This document shows positions 33,771-45,439 of a DNA stretch of 64,000 nt, piece after piece. Below the pieces are notes generated by a model. That model did not search any database. It saw nothing but the letters and a program-made list of their open reading frames with translations, and was not told where the DNA came from. The translations under genes and the position numbers were made by a program. Source of the DNA: Liriodendron chinense (Eukaryota > Streptophyta > Magnoliopsida > Magnoliales > Magnoliaceae); the NCBI GenBank assembly GCA_003013855.2, contig PVNU02001548.1, positions 1,860,001 through 1,924,000 of the forward strand, read 5' to 3'. How positions within the stretch are numbered: the first letter of the stretch is position 1; every line of letters begins with the position of its first letter.

Positions 33771-34990
33771 GAGGTCAAGCGCTGAGCTTCAGAAGGTGTG
33801 TGATGAGTCCGAGTAGCCTGTTCTACCATCGAAGGAGATTCTTCTTCTTGTATGTTAGCAAGCTCCAAAGTCGGGAAGGGAGTACAACTAGCAATAGCTG
33901 GAGAGGCGAATGCTGAGAAGTAAGGAACATTTTCTATGATAGTGAATTCTTTTGAGACATACTTGTGGTGAGTAATAGGAGAGTAACACTTGTAACCCTT
34001 TAGAGTATTAAAATATCCAAGTAATAAGCATCGAACTAACCGAGGTTTAAGTTTATTATGAAAGTCAACAACATAGACATGGTAGAAACACTCAAAAACT
34101 CGAGGAAGGAGATTAAAAAAGTTAGTATTTGGCTTTAATAGATGTTAGGGACATCTATTTGCCAATGATAAGAATGGCATTTGATTGATTGGATACGTAG
34201 CAGTGAGGACTCCTTAATAAGGTTTGGGAACTGACATTTGAATTATAATAGACCTTGTCACTTTTAATAAATGGTAATTTTTGCACTCAACAACTCCATT
34301 TTGTTGAGGAGTCTAAAAACAGGATGTTTGTGAGTCAATTCCTTAATCATTTAAAAAAGTGTAGATCATGTGACTCAGGTATTCTTTAGCATTATTTGAT
34401 CCCAAAATCTTTACAACATTTTCAGATTATGTTTTAACATATTTAATGAAGGTTTGTATTATAGATATGACTTTTGTTCTGGTTTTCATAAAATATAACA
34501 TGTAAACTTGGAGCAGTCATCACATAAATAATAAAATATGTATAACAAAAAAAGTAGTGACTGGAGTAGGTCCCTATACATCAAAATGAATCAAATCAAA
34601 AGGTAATGAAGAGTTATTTTTGTTGGTTAAATAAATAGTATGAATATGTTTTGACAATTGACATGTTTAACATTGAAAAGAAATATTAGGAGATTTATTT
34701 GGAAATAAAAGTGCAATTGAATGTGCTACATGTCCTAAAATGAAGTGCCAAAGACTCAGTGATTCTCCTTTATTAGAGTTTGATGCCATTGCACAAGATG
34801 AAGAGAAGTCACCAACATCAAGTAGATATAAGTCGTCAGAGTCATTCCCCCAACCAATCCTCATCCTTGCCTACAAATCTTGAACAACACATGTGTGGAA
34901 AGAATGTGACAGAACACTTCAGTTATTTAGCTAATGAACTTATAGGGAGAAGATTGGAAAGAAAAGATGGCACATGAAAGACAGACGAAA
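33771..34990 (-). pseudogene. Copia B integrase and pre-integrase
   Basis: The frame at 34667-34864 contains SLSLWHFILGHVAHS, the copia GAG-pre-integrase motif. Farther left, broken frames give integrase-core text (TPQQNGV-like near 34300, where the plus strand reads CTCCATTTTGTTGAGGAGTC) and the post-core linker near 33960-34020 with GYKCY-like codons. Catalytic residues cannot be read with confidence in a single frame. Confidence 0.75.
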
Positions 34991-36162
34991 GGGTTAATGA
35001 AGAACTAAGGTGGTAAGAGCCTTTTCCAGAAACATTGGAATAGAACCCATCTATCAATTTAGTTTTATCATGAAAAGAATAAGTGAGGAAATGACTTTTG
35101 ATACCTGATATGTGATATGTTGCACGAGAGTCAATGATCTAGGGCACACATCAGACTGAAAAGTAGGATAAGAGACATGATTAACAAATATACTTGAATG
35201 GTTCCCCAATATGAAAGGTGTAGAAATAGTGGAAGGATGAGCAGCAGCCATAGGATGATCAATGGGAGATGGATTTGTCATAGTGATCTGATCCCCCCAC
35301 CTTTCAATCATGACATTGTCGATGCCTCTCTTAGATTGGGGTCAAAGGTGGGGATGTAGCTTAAAACAAATGTCTTTAGTCTATCGTTGAAGCCCACAAT
35401 GAGTTTATATTAGGTTGTCATGATTTGAATTTATATGATAAGTGAGGCCCTATTCTTTTTGGATGCTCACTTATATTCATGTTCAAATTCTATGGAAAAT
35501 CAACAAAGTTATAGGTGGTGTGCTACCACCTTTGTAAAAAAGAGGTTGTCATGATAAGTGTTTCATTGAGGAAGGCGATCGAGGAGTTCATTTGTCTGTC
35601 CCCTTCTAAAGTTTCCCCCCTCATTGAATTTGGGTTTAGTTATAAAGGCAGACCTTTCAGTAGGGGAAGGCATATTTGATGCTCGACGATTGTTCTCATT
35701 ATGAATGTAGTTGTAAATTTCCTCGAGTGTGGGCATGGATTTACCTCCTAGAACTTGGAGTCTTTGGGGCTCAAAGTCAGCATTGAGTCCTCCATAATAC
35801 TAAAAAATCAGCTGCCATTCGTGTTATTTTTGTATTTCATTAGGAAGGAATTTGAGGCATATAATAGTCATGTTCTTTCCATCGCTAACACAAGGAAGCA
35901 TAATAAACTTCTACTGACATTTCTCCTTGCTGCATTGTTGCTGATATGTTCAAGTAAAATCATTGTGATGGGAGTACATGTTCACAACAGTGTCCCATAT
36001 TTCTTGGATTGTTGTACACATTAGTAATGACCCACTAATACCAGGCTCTATTGTATGAAGGAGCCATCCCATTATTGTAAAATTATCACCTAGCGAATCT
36101 TCATATGATGAATCAATGGATTGTGGTTTGGGTTTACTTCTGTAATAAAACCCAACTTACGT
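34991..36162 (-). pseudogene. Copia B protease/gag region (badly decayed)
   Basis: The minus frame at 35054-35311 includes STISTPFILGNHSSIF and WIIDS-like codons nearby (the plus strand reads GAGTCAATGATCTAGGGC), consistent with the area before the copia protease. Around 35560-35780 purine/pyrimidine patterns fit gag zinc-knuckle and C-terminal text, but no motif is clean. Assigned by position between integrase and primer site. Confidence 0.5.
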
Positions 36163-36186
36163 TCCCCCCCCCCCCCCCCCCCCCCC
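36163..36186. repeat. Poly(C) tract, 24 nt
   Basis: Uninterrupted C run inside copia B. Similar runs occur at 58308-58326 (C) and 44205-44227 (G). Confidence 0.95.
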
Positions 36187-37451
36187 ATGATAGATTTTTG
36201 CAGATTAGGACCACTATAAATAATTGTGACCATCTAATTTCACTGTAGTAATGCATAAACTTGGATATAAATAATTGTGACCATTTAATTTCACTATAGA
36301 AATACAAACATGGATGCTAATATAATTTTTAACAATCCATAGATGACCATTAATATAACAATCTTTATCAATATAGAAAAGAAATGTGGAGAGGTGCTGA
36401 TATATCCAATCTACCGGATAGATGGAGTGATTTTATTGATGCCATTGACTGTAGAGAAAGTATCGAGATTTGAAAATTGCCTTGAAGGTCACTGGAGAAT
36501 GGATGGCAGTTGCAAACATAGTAGATAACAAAAAAGGATAACAGTGATTTGGCTCAAAATAGGTAGCATTGTTGTGATGGCATGGATGGTTGTGCTGAGG
36601 ATGTAACAATACATGGAGTAGCATCAAGAGAGAGGGTTGCATCAACAATAGTAATTAATGGAGTGGTATTCTAGTGACCATTGGAGAAGCACTTCCAGCT
36701 AGCAATGATAAGTGAGGCTGACAGAAGAGACACAATTTAGGAGAGAAGTGGCATTCTGGCAACCGTCGCAGAGCAGTCGGATCGCCGGATTGGTTTTGAG
36801 ATTGGAGGCTGTAACGACAACGATGGCGGAAGAGGTGTTGTCGATGTTGATGGCGAATGATAGCAAATGGGTTTCAGTGCTGGAATCTATGGGAGGGTTA
36901 GGATGGGATTTAGTGTTGGTTTTGGGGTAGGGAGAGACGATACTGGTGAGAGATGCTAGATTTGAACATGGGTTGGGGTCGGAGACGGGATTGACTATGG
37001 CGTTAGGTTTGGGTTTACCGGAGATGGTGAGGATGTTGTGGGTTGGGGTTGTGAAACGAGGTTCATGATGGGATTTGTGGTGATGCAGGGGAGATTGGGA
37101 GGTGTCGGTGATGGAGGTTAGATGGCTAATGATGGTGGTAGGGTTGTTGATTTGGGGTGGTTGGATGTTGACAAAGATGACAATGGGCAGGACTGTGTGG
37201 ATGTGAGGGTTGTTAGAAAAAAAATCAAGGCATGTCGTAAAGTCTTGTTGAAAGAGATGGAGTTCGACAAAAAAATAGGCTAGAGAAGGAACCCTAGCAA
37301 TGGCCCTCAAGATCTGTCGATTTCAATGAGGGTCATATGATGGATAAATCGGCAGATCTACAGACTTGAATGATTCCATTGATAGGCTTATGACGTACTG
37401 AATTAAGATTACGGACAATGAGAGACAGCAAATTTTTTTTAGAGACCTTGT
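36187..37451 (-). other. Copia B leader with a 203-codon open frame, unrecognised
   Basis: The minus strand is open for 203 codons at 36699-37310 (starts MRAIARVPSLAYFF). The product is Pro/Thr/Ser/His/Asn-rich (PLHHHKSHHEP, ISGKPKPNAIV, STETHLLSFAI) with no domain I know. It lies just inside the primer site, where copia gag would begin, but does not resemble copia gag. The G/T-biased plus strand (GGTTGGGGT-type words) could by itself keep the frame open. I do not assign a function. Confidence 0.35.
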
Positions 37452-37463
37452 GCTTTGATACCT
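37452..37463 (-). promoter_or_regulatory. Copia B primer-binding site
   Basis: GCTTTGATACCT is the plus-strand image of a tRNA-Met primer site (consensus GCTCTGATACCA, two changes), directly left of an LTR start TGCTGTTTCACAG. Confidence 0.7.
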
Positions 37464-37570
37464 TGCTGTTTCACAGAGATTTTGGGGATGATTTTCCTCT
37501 CCCCTATTTCATTGGTTTATAGAGAACAATATGCAAATATAACATAAGAAAATATGGTAGTATAAATTGT
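37464..37570 (-). repeat. Copia B 5' LTR fragment
   Basis: Starts TGCTGTTTCACAGAG beside the primer site. Read on the minus strand, the TATAAACCAATGAAATAGG region resembles the LTR transcription start zone. The partner LTR is absent because the element's 3' end is deleted. The outer boundary is uncertain. Confidence 0.55.
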
Positions 37571-39360
37571 AATGGTGATCCGCAGGAACACACATGTACA
37601 CAGTAATAGGTATTTCTAGACGGGTATTACAGTAAGTAATCCACCCCTGCAGCGGCAAATGCAGTGAACCCCAATGAGAAGATGGAAGTTTTTAAGGATC
37701 CACTTCCAAGCCATGCTATGGTCGTAACCACCCCTTAAGTCTCGAAAGTCTGAGTATCGTAATATGGATTTAGTTAGCAAAAGTCCGAGTGACGCTGATT
37801 GAATCTTATTCAGTTAGTGAAAGTCCCTCCAACTCAATCAATATCAACAACATGCCGTGACGCTGACATCGGTTATGACGAAGTCGAGTTGGCAGCAGAG
37901 GTAGACTCGGCATTCAGGAGAGCTGCCTGGTGGGTGGACGGTCTATTCACCCTTAAGTGGTATTACCAACCATTCTGGAGTAGTGTTTGTGCTTGTTCTA
38001 GAAGAAATGAAACAAAAGATACGGTAGAACTAGGACAATTATTATATGAGGTCTATCCAATGCTAGATGTAGAAGCGCATAATAGATCGATATGAACATC
38101 ATGAGTTGGAGCTAAACAACTCATCCGATTCTACAATATGAAAATCGTTTCTTACCTTACTTTACTAACTATTGCTTTGTGAAAAAGGAGTGCAAACAAA
38201 AGAATTGGTGAGTAGATACATGCGGGCACCATCCCCCTTGGCTCACCTGAGCTCCTTAAGAGATCCTCTCTCGGGGGTTTTAGGTTTGTCTAAGGCACCT
38301 CGAATTTTAGGTAAGGCAGTTCTATTGTATTTTTTTCCTGTGTTGCACTGAGAAAGAGAACCTTAAGAGAAGAGCATCTTCTCTTTGGTTTCTTCCTCTT
38401 GCGCCTGGCCTGCTAGTTTGATATTCATCTGACGATTTGCTTAATTACTAACTCTGAATCCCTTATTATAATTTGCTTGCATAGCTGCTCTATTTTAATT
38501 TATCCTCTTCTTATAAGGGTTTCATAATTGGACATTGAACCCATTTCATATGATGGGAGTGGTAGTTATCCCCTCTCTCAGAGACCATAAGACCCTGGTG
38601 GAATCGAAGGCCCTACAGACAATAGGGGACCGTTTCTCGCCCAGTGCGTTGAACCGTCCCCCACTCCCGTCCTGGGGTGCTAAGGGGGTTTTGTTTTTGG
38701 AATAGACGGTAGTGTTTTGCTAACGCCTCGAATCAATTTGCATAGATTAGGCATACAGGTGTTCCAACCCATTTTAATGGAGGGATGCACTATTTGAGGG
38801 ATGCGCTATTTGTTTACATTCATTAGTTTGTAAGGATTCAATGCAGACTATGATGGGGATCAAATGGTTGTTCATGTACCTTTTTATCTTTGGAAGCTCA
38901 AGCAAAGACTCATTTACTTATGTTTTCTCATTGAGATAGATGTCTCTGTGTAGAAAAAGAGGGGGGGCATTTATTTGCCCGCCTTGGAGTAGGTGTATAC
39001 GTGTCAACATAAGATCATCTCTCCAACCAAATGGTGATTTTCATAGCCGGTAAGGAAGACTTAATCTACTGATAGCATCTTCATTGGAAGAGCTCCTACA
39101 ACTGGTCTTGGATTTCATGAGTAGACTAGTGGACCTTAAGGTTATTACAATGTTCTCTATTGATTCAAACACTAATGGGATAAGGATAGAGGAAGAGGAA
39201 AAAAAACCCGAAGAGTTCACATAGTATTTGAACCCGAGTGTTCAGGAAAAAACAGAATGTTTGATGGAAAGAACAGGAAATCCTTTTGAACAACCTTTTA
39301 TAATAGGAAAGTCCGTAATTTATGGTCTTGATGTTGGTTTCTATATCTTAATTATTTTTA
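37571..39360. other. Unexplained island, possibly organelle-derived
   Basis: Base composition is more balanced than the surroundings and repeat words are rare. A plus-strand frame at 37799-38095 (98 codons) includes ADIGYDEVELAAEVDSAF, RRAAWWVDGLF and ETKDTVELGQLLYEV, protein-like text I cannot assign. Farther right come AGTGCGTTGAACCGTCCCCC, TCGGGGGTTTTAGG and long stretches free of low complexity. The style reminds me of plant mitochondrial DNA, so a nuclear mitochondrial insertion is a candidate, but I cannot name a mitochondrial gene in it. Confidence 0.3.
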
Positions 39361-39640
39361 AGAGTAAAAGTTTTTATTCATAGAAGAGTGAAAACCCCAA
39401 AGGCCGCTGAACATAGAAAGCAAAGGCTGCCGCTAAGTCTACCAAGGTCCGAGGTGAGCTGTTTATGGACCGTGTGGGGCTGGGCAATGTTAGGACTATT
39501 TTTGTTTAGCTTTTGTATAGCCTTTATAGGATAGGTGGCTCGAGCCGTTTTTGGGGTCTCGGGCTTCCCGAAGTCGAGCAGGTCATGTAGCCTTCCTTTT
39601 GCTTCAATGCATATTTAAAAAAAAAAAAAAAAAAAAGTCC
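39361..39640 (+). pseudogene. LINE 3' end with poly(A)
   Basis: The last part reads TTGCTTCAATGCATATTTAA followed by a run of about 20 A, the typical 3' terminus of plant L1 elements (encoding FAxMHI then A tail). Upstream text is LINE 3' UTR-like. A second, longer A run sits at 39702-39736 after a short non-homologous piece. Confidence 0.6.
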
Positions 39641-39699
39641 CACACGATCTTAAAAACATGACCAACTCCAACAATAGTTTAAACTGGGGATCTATGTTG

Positions 39700-39701
<2 letters not shown>

Positions 39702-39736
<35 letters not shown>
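39702..39736. repeat. Poly(A) tract
   Basis: About 35 A in a row, close to the preceding LINE A tail. It may be the tail of a second retroposed fragment whose body is 39641-39701. Confidence 0.8.
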
Positions 39737-39740
<4 letters not shown>

Positions 39741-39779
39741 CTACCATAGCCGATTCGGACCGCCCGACACCAGAGCAAA

Positions 39780-40420
39780 AAGGAGGGATGCGAGCTGTTT
39801 ATCATAAACCCCTAGGGGAAACAACCTTAAAAAATGAAGGGAGTAAAAAGAAAAAAAAGCTCGACTCTCACAACACCAATTGGACCAGACCAATCCGGTC
39901 TAGAAAAAGCTCGCCCCCGAATCTTCGCCGGAAGCTCGGAGGAAGTTCCAAATCTTGCTTTGGATTGGTAAGCACTGCCCCTCTTGGCTAAGGCGTCTGC
40001 CACCCCATTCACCTCCCTCGGCGTGTAGATAAAAGAAATGGAACGCCCCCTCTTCAGCTGATTAATTTGAACCCACTTATACCAGGTGCACCATGGAGGG
40101 GTTATCTTCTTAGACAACAGCTCAGCCAAGAATTTAAAATCACTCTCCACTATGCTATGTGAGTAACCCCTCTCCACCGCTAAGGAAATGCCCTCCAACA
40201 ATGCGCCACATTTAGCTTGAGTATTGGAGTCGAGCCCAAAACCTAGGGAGAAGGTGAAGAGGAATTCCCCACCTGGCCCCTTGCCCACTCCACGACCACT
40301 AGATGGGCTAGGGTTACCCCTCGAGGATCCATCAACATTAACCTTGACCCACTTGGATCCGGTCTCAACATTAACCTTACTTAAATTGATTTGAATCTTA
40401 TGTATTAATTTTTCTTGTTC
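39780..40420 (-). pseudogene. LINE RNase H fragment
   Basis: The minus frame at 39827-40288 reads GGEFLFTFSLGFGLDSNTQA, KCGALLEGISLAVERGY, VESDFKFLAELL and FIYTPREVNGVADALAKRGS. Just upstream (40300-40400) the reading KWVKVNVDGSSRG is present across a frame break. These are the D (NVDGS), the position normally Glu (here QAKCGALL, Glu lost), D (ESD) and D (ADALA) blocks of the LINE RNase H. The loss of the catalytic Glu and the frame break mark it as dead. Confidence 0.88.
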
Positions 40421-42892
40421 GGTATGTTAGTGGCGGACTAGGGCCTGATAAACAATTTTGTTAGGGCCTGATAAACAATTGTGTTAATAACATACAATCC
40501 ATTGCAAGGCATCTTTCCAAACACACCCTAAACAAACCTGATTAAGCCATATGTCACTTGCTACCAGTGAAAATAAAAGCTATAGCGTTAAGCAACTCGT
40601 TAACAGCTAATAAAAATTTTAGTTTCAAGGAACTTATTATATTAGCACATTTAATGTGCAGCTATTGTGGGCCCCACTGGATGTTGTGAGACTCATTTGA
40701 ATGTCCAGCTTTGGCGGGCATCATGGATAATCAGATTTTCAGCTCGTCTAATTTTCATACTGCATGCAGGTGACGTCCAGTTGGCAGCCAAGTGGTTGCA
40801 CCTCACGTCTTGGGTCTCTAATTGTGATAGGGTTACGGCCCTTGGATTGCTAGGCACGGTGTCCAATGCTGGTGATGGGATGTCCTGCTCAATCACGGCC
40901 ACATGTGGGTGGGCCCAAAGCTGGTGCGTCTCATCTATTCTCCTGGTGAGAACAAATCTCTAAGGGCTTAGCCCATGTAATGTCTTAATCACATATCAAC
41001 CCAGGCATCATAATAACATGGATCAATGTCTCTGATGCAGCCAAAATCCTGGAAAACTTACTTTCCATCTTGGGTCAAATTTCGAGGAAATTATGTAGTT
41101 TTAATTTCCCTATTCAGATTGAAGAAATATCATTATTGAAAAATTGGTGAAAAAAGGGAAACAATCGGACACGACTTACCAGTAACCCATGCTTATAGGG
41201 AACCCCTGTAGGTGGAACCTCTATGATCCCATTGGTTGTCTGTGTGGCATCTACTTTGTCCATTAGTTTTGCCAACACATGCCAGGACATAACCTCCTAA
41301 AATGAGACGGATTCAAAACTCAAGTGGGACAAAAAAAAAAAAAAGAAAAGAAAAAGAACAGAAGAAGAAAGAAAATGCAAATTCCCAACATTGAAACCTT
41401 CCTGCAACCCACTGTGTTGTTTAAATGCAATCAAAACCGTTCATGAGGTTACTCCCACCGGGCCATGTTGTTTAAATGCAATCAAAACCATTCATGAGGT
41501 TATTTCCACCAGGGTGAAAAGAAAAAACCAAACTTTTGTGGCCCCACAAATGTTTCAAAGAATACCCCATTGTTTCTTGTGGCATGGCCCACTTGAGTTT
41601 TGGGTTTATCTCATTTTGGGATCATGCCCTGACATGAGCAGGTGAAACTACTAGACAGAGTGGATGCCACCAGTAATGGGCATAATAGAGCTTTGGGTTA
41701 TAGGAAAGTCAGGGTTTGAAATGCCAATTCTCTCCACAGGATTTTCAGAAGGGTTTTGTTTGAATACATCCTGATGTGTTACAATAAGATACATCCGGAC
41801 TCTAGTTGTTAGTGTGGACCTTTTTTAATGATACAAATGGTTTATTTGATATGGCTCACTATTGATGGAGGATGGCAAAAACCTCTTGGATTGAATATTT
41901 CGACCCATTGATCATACAAGGATACAACTATTCACGTTCAAAGCAAGAGAGCCAAATTTACTGAGGGTTGGCATAATCCAATTGAAAGCTTTTATTAGTT
42001 GTTTTTCTACTATAGAAAGTGAGACTTGTAAATGGTTTGGATCATTGGAAGATGACCGGCCCGGATGAAAAGCTAAAGTCTTGGCTTATCATATTTGAAT
42101 GTGTTGGGATGTATCTGAGCAAACCTCTATTTAAAACACTCGTGTGACTATGTGCTCCTGGGGCCATGTGGATTTGTTGATGTGTATGGACGAGTCCACA
42201 TGGTTGAGATCCACCCCATCCATCATGTGTCCCACCCCATGGTAGGTATTGATCGCCAACATCACACGGTTGAAAACTCGAGTGGGCCTCACCATTGAAA
42301 TGGTATAAAATCTGGGTAAAACCATTAAATCCACGTGGTCTGGTACACATGAGTTCCATAGTCTTGTGACTTTTGGAAAGTAGCTTCATCTTGATGAGAA
42401 GAGCCGTACAAATGGGTTGGATGGCATGTATGAACAATGGTGGGCTCATATTCTACCGACTGTGAGCATCCCAACCCATCTCTTCCTTTTGACGTAGCCT
42501 GCTTGAGTCTGGACTGCCCCCACGTTTTGGTTTCCCCAGGTGAGCATGAGGCAAAGCATGTATTCCATGCATGTTCTCCACCTCATCTTGCCTGGTTGGT
42601 TGTGGGCGTGTCCATCTCAACAAGAGTTGGACACAAATCTTGTTGTTGCAGTGTGATCTGACAATGGCACGTGGTTTCAAAATTAAAAGTTTTAAAGGAG
42701 AGTGAAGCCATGCTTAACACAAGTGTTGCATACAAGGGAAAGTTTCCATTGGGAAAAACGGTATTTGCTTAGAAACTTTATTAGTGGAAGAGCTTGTGAT
42801 GGTTTTCTATGATTTTGATGCATCTTATGTGATCTTGATGTAGTTATTGAATGAGCTTATAATATTCTTGGGAATCGGTGTGATGTAAATAG
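40421..42892. other. Noncoding region with short duplications and a GGGCCCACC-type element
   Basis: AGGGCCTGATAAACAATT occurs twice in tandem near 40441-40485. GTTGTTTAAATGCAATCAAA recurs at 41415 and 41467 (period 52). From about 41190 to 41690 the sequence has the words of the palindromic elements seen at 45 kb (CTCAAGTGGGAC, CCATTGTTTCTTGTGGCATG, TTTTGGGATCATGCCCT), read toward an inverted match. No coding signal. Confidence 0.5.
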
Positions 42893-42900
42893 GTCCATAT

Positions 42901-43263
42901 CAAGGTATTCCGTAATGGTAATGGTAGCCATAATAGCCACCATCGTTACCTTTACAATATAGATTATAAGTTGTTATAGCCCTTGTAATGGCCGTTACAG
43001 TCAATGCTTTTTTTTTTTTTTTTTTTTTTGTTTCGTTAAATAAAAACCTAAAAAACTTGTATTGGCCCTATAATGGATCATTATGAGGCCCTTATGGCCT
43101 TTACGAGGCGTGTAATGGGACGTCACAGGGGTTGTAATTAACGGCCGTCGTGGGTAATTGTTTTCATAACGGCTGTTATGACCTCATAACATGTAACGGC
43201 TGCCACTGTTACCTTTATCTACCTACCTATAAGGCCCTATAACAGCCATTATGGCATACCATG
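42901..43263. mobile_element. hAT-A MITE 2, 363 bp
   Basis: Starts CAAGGTATTCCGTAATGG and ends with the inverted version (rc CATGGTATGCCATAATGG, 15 of 18 positions). Flanks GTCCATAT (42893-42900) and GTCCATTT (43264-43271) are an 8-bp duplication with one mismatch. Both arms repeat GTAATGG/CCATTAC and CGTTAC motifs, many CpG having become TpG or CpA, and the core has a long T run then AAATAAAAACC. Same architecture as MITE 1 and the ends of hAT-A. Confidence 0.87.
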
Positions 43264-43271
43264 GTCCATTT

Positions 43272-43746
43272 GGGCAATTCTATATGAGGGCCAAGGGGAG
43301 AATGTGTTTGGTCCATCAAATTCTAAGTTTGAACAAGTTTGGAGTGTGTGTTTTGGTTGAACTTTACTTTGTCATGATGGCCCTTTAATGGGTGCTTATC
43401 AATGAAGTAAGAACTTTCTTCTTCCCTTCTAGTTTTTGTGAATTTTTCTTTTATTTTAGCGTCGCCTCTCCCTCTCGCCACATCTCTAGTACATATTGGG
43501 TTTGTAGGATAACTTGGCCCCAACCGAGTTTATAGGATAATTAAGCTTGGAACTTGGCCAAGTCATTCAATTTTTCCAATGGTGCTAGTTCTTAAGATTG
43601 ACGAACCTTATGCAGTGCCATTTAGAGGAATGATGAAGCACGTGTCGTGGAGACTTTGATGAAGTAGAATGCCGTTAGGCAATGGATCGTTGGTGGCAAA
43701 TGTTCTCCCCCTACTGGTAATTGTCTTAGATTATATCTCTCATCGC

Positions 43747-43789
<43 letters not shown>

Positions 43790-43928
43790 GTTCCTAGGGT
43801 TTTTATACTACATATTTGAGAAATCAAAAGTTTGTTTAACCGGTCTTCCGTATGAACGAATCTCTCGTGTACTATCCCTCTTGTTTTGTTGAGGGTGGGA
43901 CTCTTTGCTGAATAAACCTATATGGTCA
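43272..43928. other. Spacer with poly(T)
   Basis: No gene recognised. A run of about 37 T at 43750-43786. Confidence 0.5.
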
Positions 43929-44204
43929 CATGCATCCAGTGTTCGCATTGTTGCCAAAATGTCGATATTATCGGTGTCGCCAGAGTTGCGACACCGAAAC
44001 TCCATTATTTCGTTCCTCTTCCTATATCATCGATTTTTTGGCGACATTATCGATTTTTCGCGACAAAATCAGTTGTTGGAGAGAAATCGCTGTACCTACC
44101 TACCTTAGGATGGGATAATTGTAGCCACCAACCCCTTTTCGGCAAAAAAAAAAGTGCCGATATTGGGGGGACTGCGTAAATACCAAAAATACTTAGAAAA
44201 AGGA

Positions 44205-44227
44205 GGGGGGGGGGGGGGGGGGGGGGG
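44205..44227. repeat. Poly(G) tract, 23 nt
   Basis: Uninterrupted G run inside the hAT-B element. Confidence 0.95.
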
Positions 44228-44514
44228 ATTGGATTTTTGGTACCTGTAGTTAGTAGAAGATGATTGTTGATTGGAAGTACCAGTGGGCGAATCGATCATC
44301 GTAAGTGCAAAAAAATCTCCACTTACCGTTTTTTTTTTCTTCTTCTTCTTCTTCTTCCAATAGATAGAAAATTTCAAAATTTTGGTGATGAATCTGCGAA
44401 AGAAAAGGGATTTTGAGGGTTCCCTCCTGGAACCCTCTTCTCTGTCGAGAAATGGCTTCGCGAAGCCTTTTACAGAAATCAGATTTCGTTTTGAGTTACT
44501 CCGTGCGCTTTTAT

Positions 44515-44975
44515 CGTACCGAGTAAACTCTGTTGGGCTCCCCGTAAATATATGTGGTTTATCCACACCATCCATCCTTTTTTCTAGCTCATTTTAGTGG
44601 TCGAGCCCAAAATTGAAGCATATCCAAAGCTCAAGTAGACCCCACCTCAGGAAACAGTGGGAATAATGATTTCCACCATTGAAACCTTCCTAGGGACCAC
44701 AGTAATGTTTATTTTTCATCCGAACATTTTCATAAGATCGCAAAACATGGATGAATGGAAAACACAAATATCAGCTTGATCTAAAACTTCTGTGGCCCAC
44801 AATTATTTTTCAACGGTATACATTCAATTCACATTGTATGTTTTGGTGTGGTCCACTTCAGCTTAGGATATTCTTCATTTTTTGCATCAAGCCCTACAAT
44901 TATTTGGTAAAATGGATGGGCAGAGTGGATAAAATGTATAAATCATGGTGGGCCCCATAGAATTTACTCAGTACG
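44515..44975. mobile_element. Palindromic GGGCCCACC-type element 1
   Basis: The left arm CGTACCGAGTAAACTCTG pairs with the right end (rc CGTACTGAGTAAATTCTA), and inner words pair along much of the length (ATCCACACCATCCATCC against GGATGGGCAGAGTGGAT). It is a foldback element without coding capacity. A clean target duplication was not found. Confidence 0.6.
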
Positions 44976-45039
44976 CTTAGCGTGCTCAGTTACTTAGCAC
45001 GCAATCCAGTTCCGTTTTTAGGGAACGTCATGTGCGTGA

Positions 45040-45360
45040 TCCATTGTGTGTGGACATCACCAAGTTCCGTGGACCCCACCATGATATATGTGTAATATCC
45101 ACACGGTTCATCCATTTTGGGAGATCATTTGAATTCATGAGCCCAAAAATGAGCCAGATCCAAAGCTTGAGTGGAACACACCATAGAAAGCGGGGGAAAA
45201 TGATTCCTACCGTTGAAACCTTCCTAGGGCCCATGGTGATGTTTATATGACATCTACACTGTCCATCCATTTTGAAAGCTTGTTTTAGGACACGATCCAA
45301 AACTTTTGTGGCCCATTATAAAACACACATTATTGTGGGGCCCACATAGCACCGTCTAGT
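45040..45360. mobile_element. Palindromic GGGCCCACC-type element 2 (partial)
   Basis: Contains the same ordered words as element 1 (GTGGACCCCACCATGATATA, CAGATCCAAAGCTTGAGTGG, GTTGAAACCTTCCTAGGGCC) and ends in ATTGTGGGGCCCACATAG, but the second arm is shortened. Probably a deleted copy. Confidence 0.5.
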
Positions 45361-45439
45361 AGCAACGTATACTGGTAGTGTCAGTACACAGTCCACGTTC
45401 GAGAGGAGGGAGCAGAGTAGGTAAGACCCCAGCCTCACC

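Noticed and set aside
44105..44575. 156-codon minus-strand frame as a hAT-B gene
   Set aside because: Composed of homopolymer-derived Lys and Pro runs (CTT and poly-G tracts) with no transposase motif.
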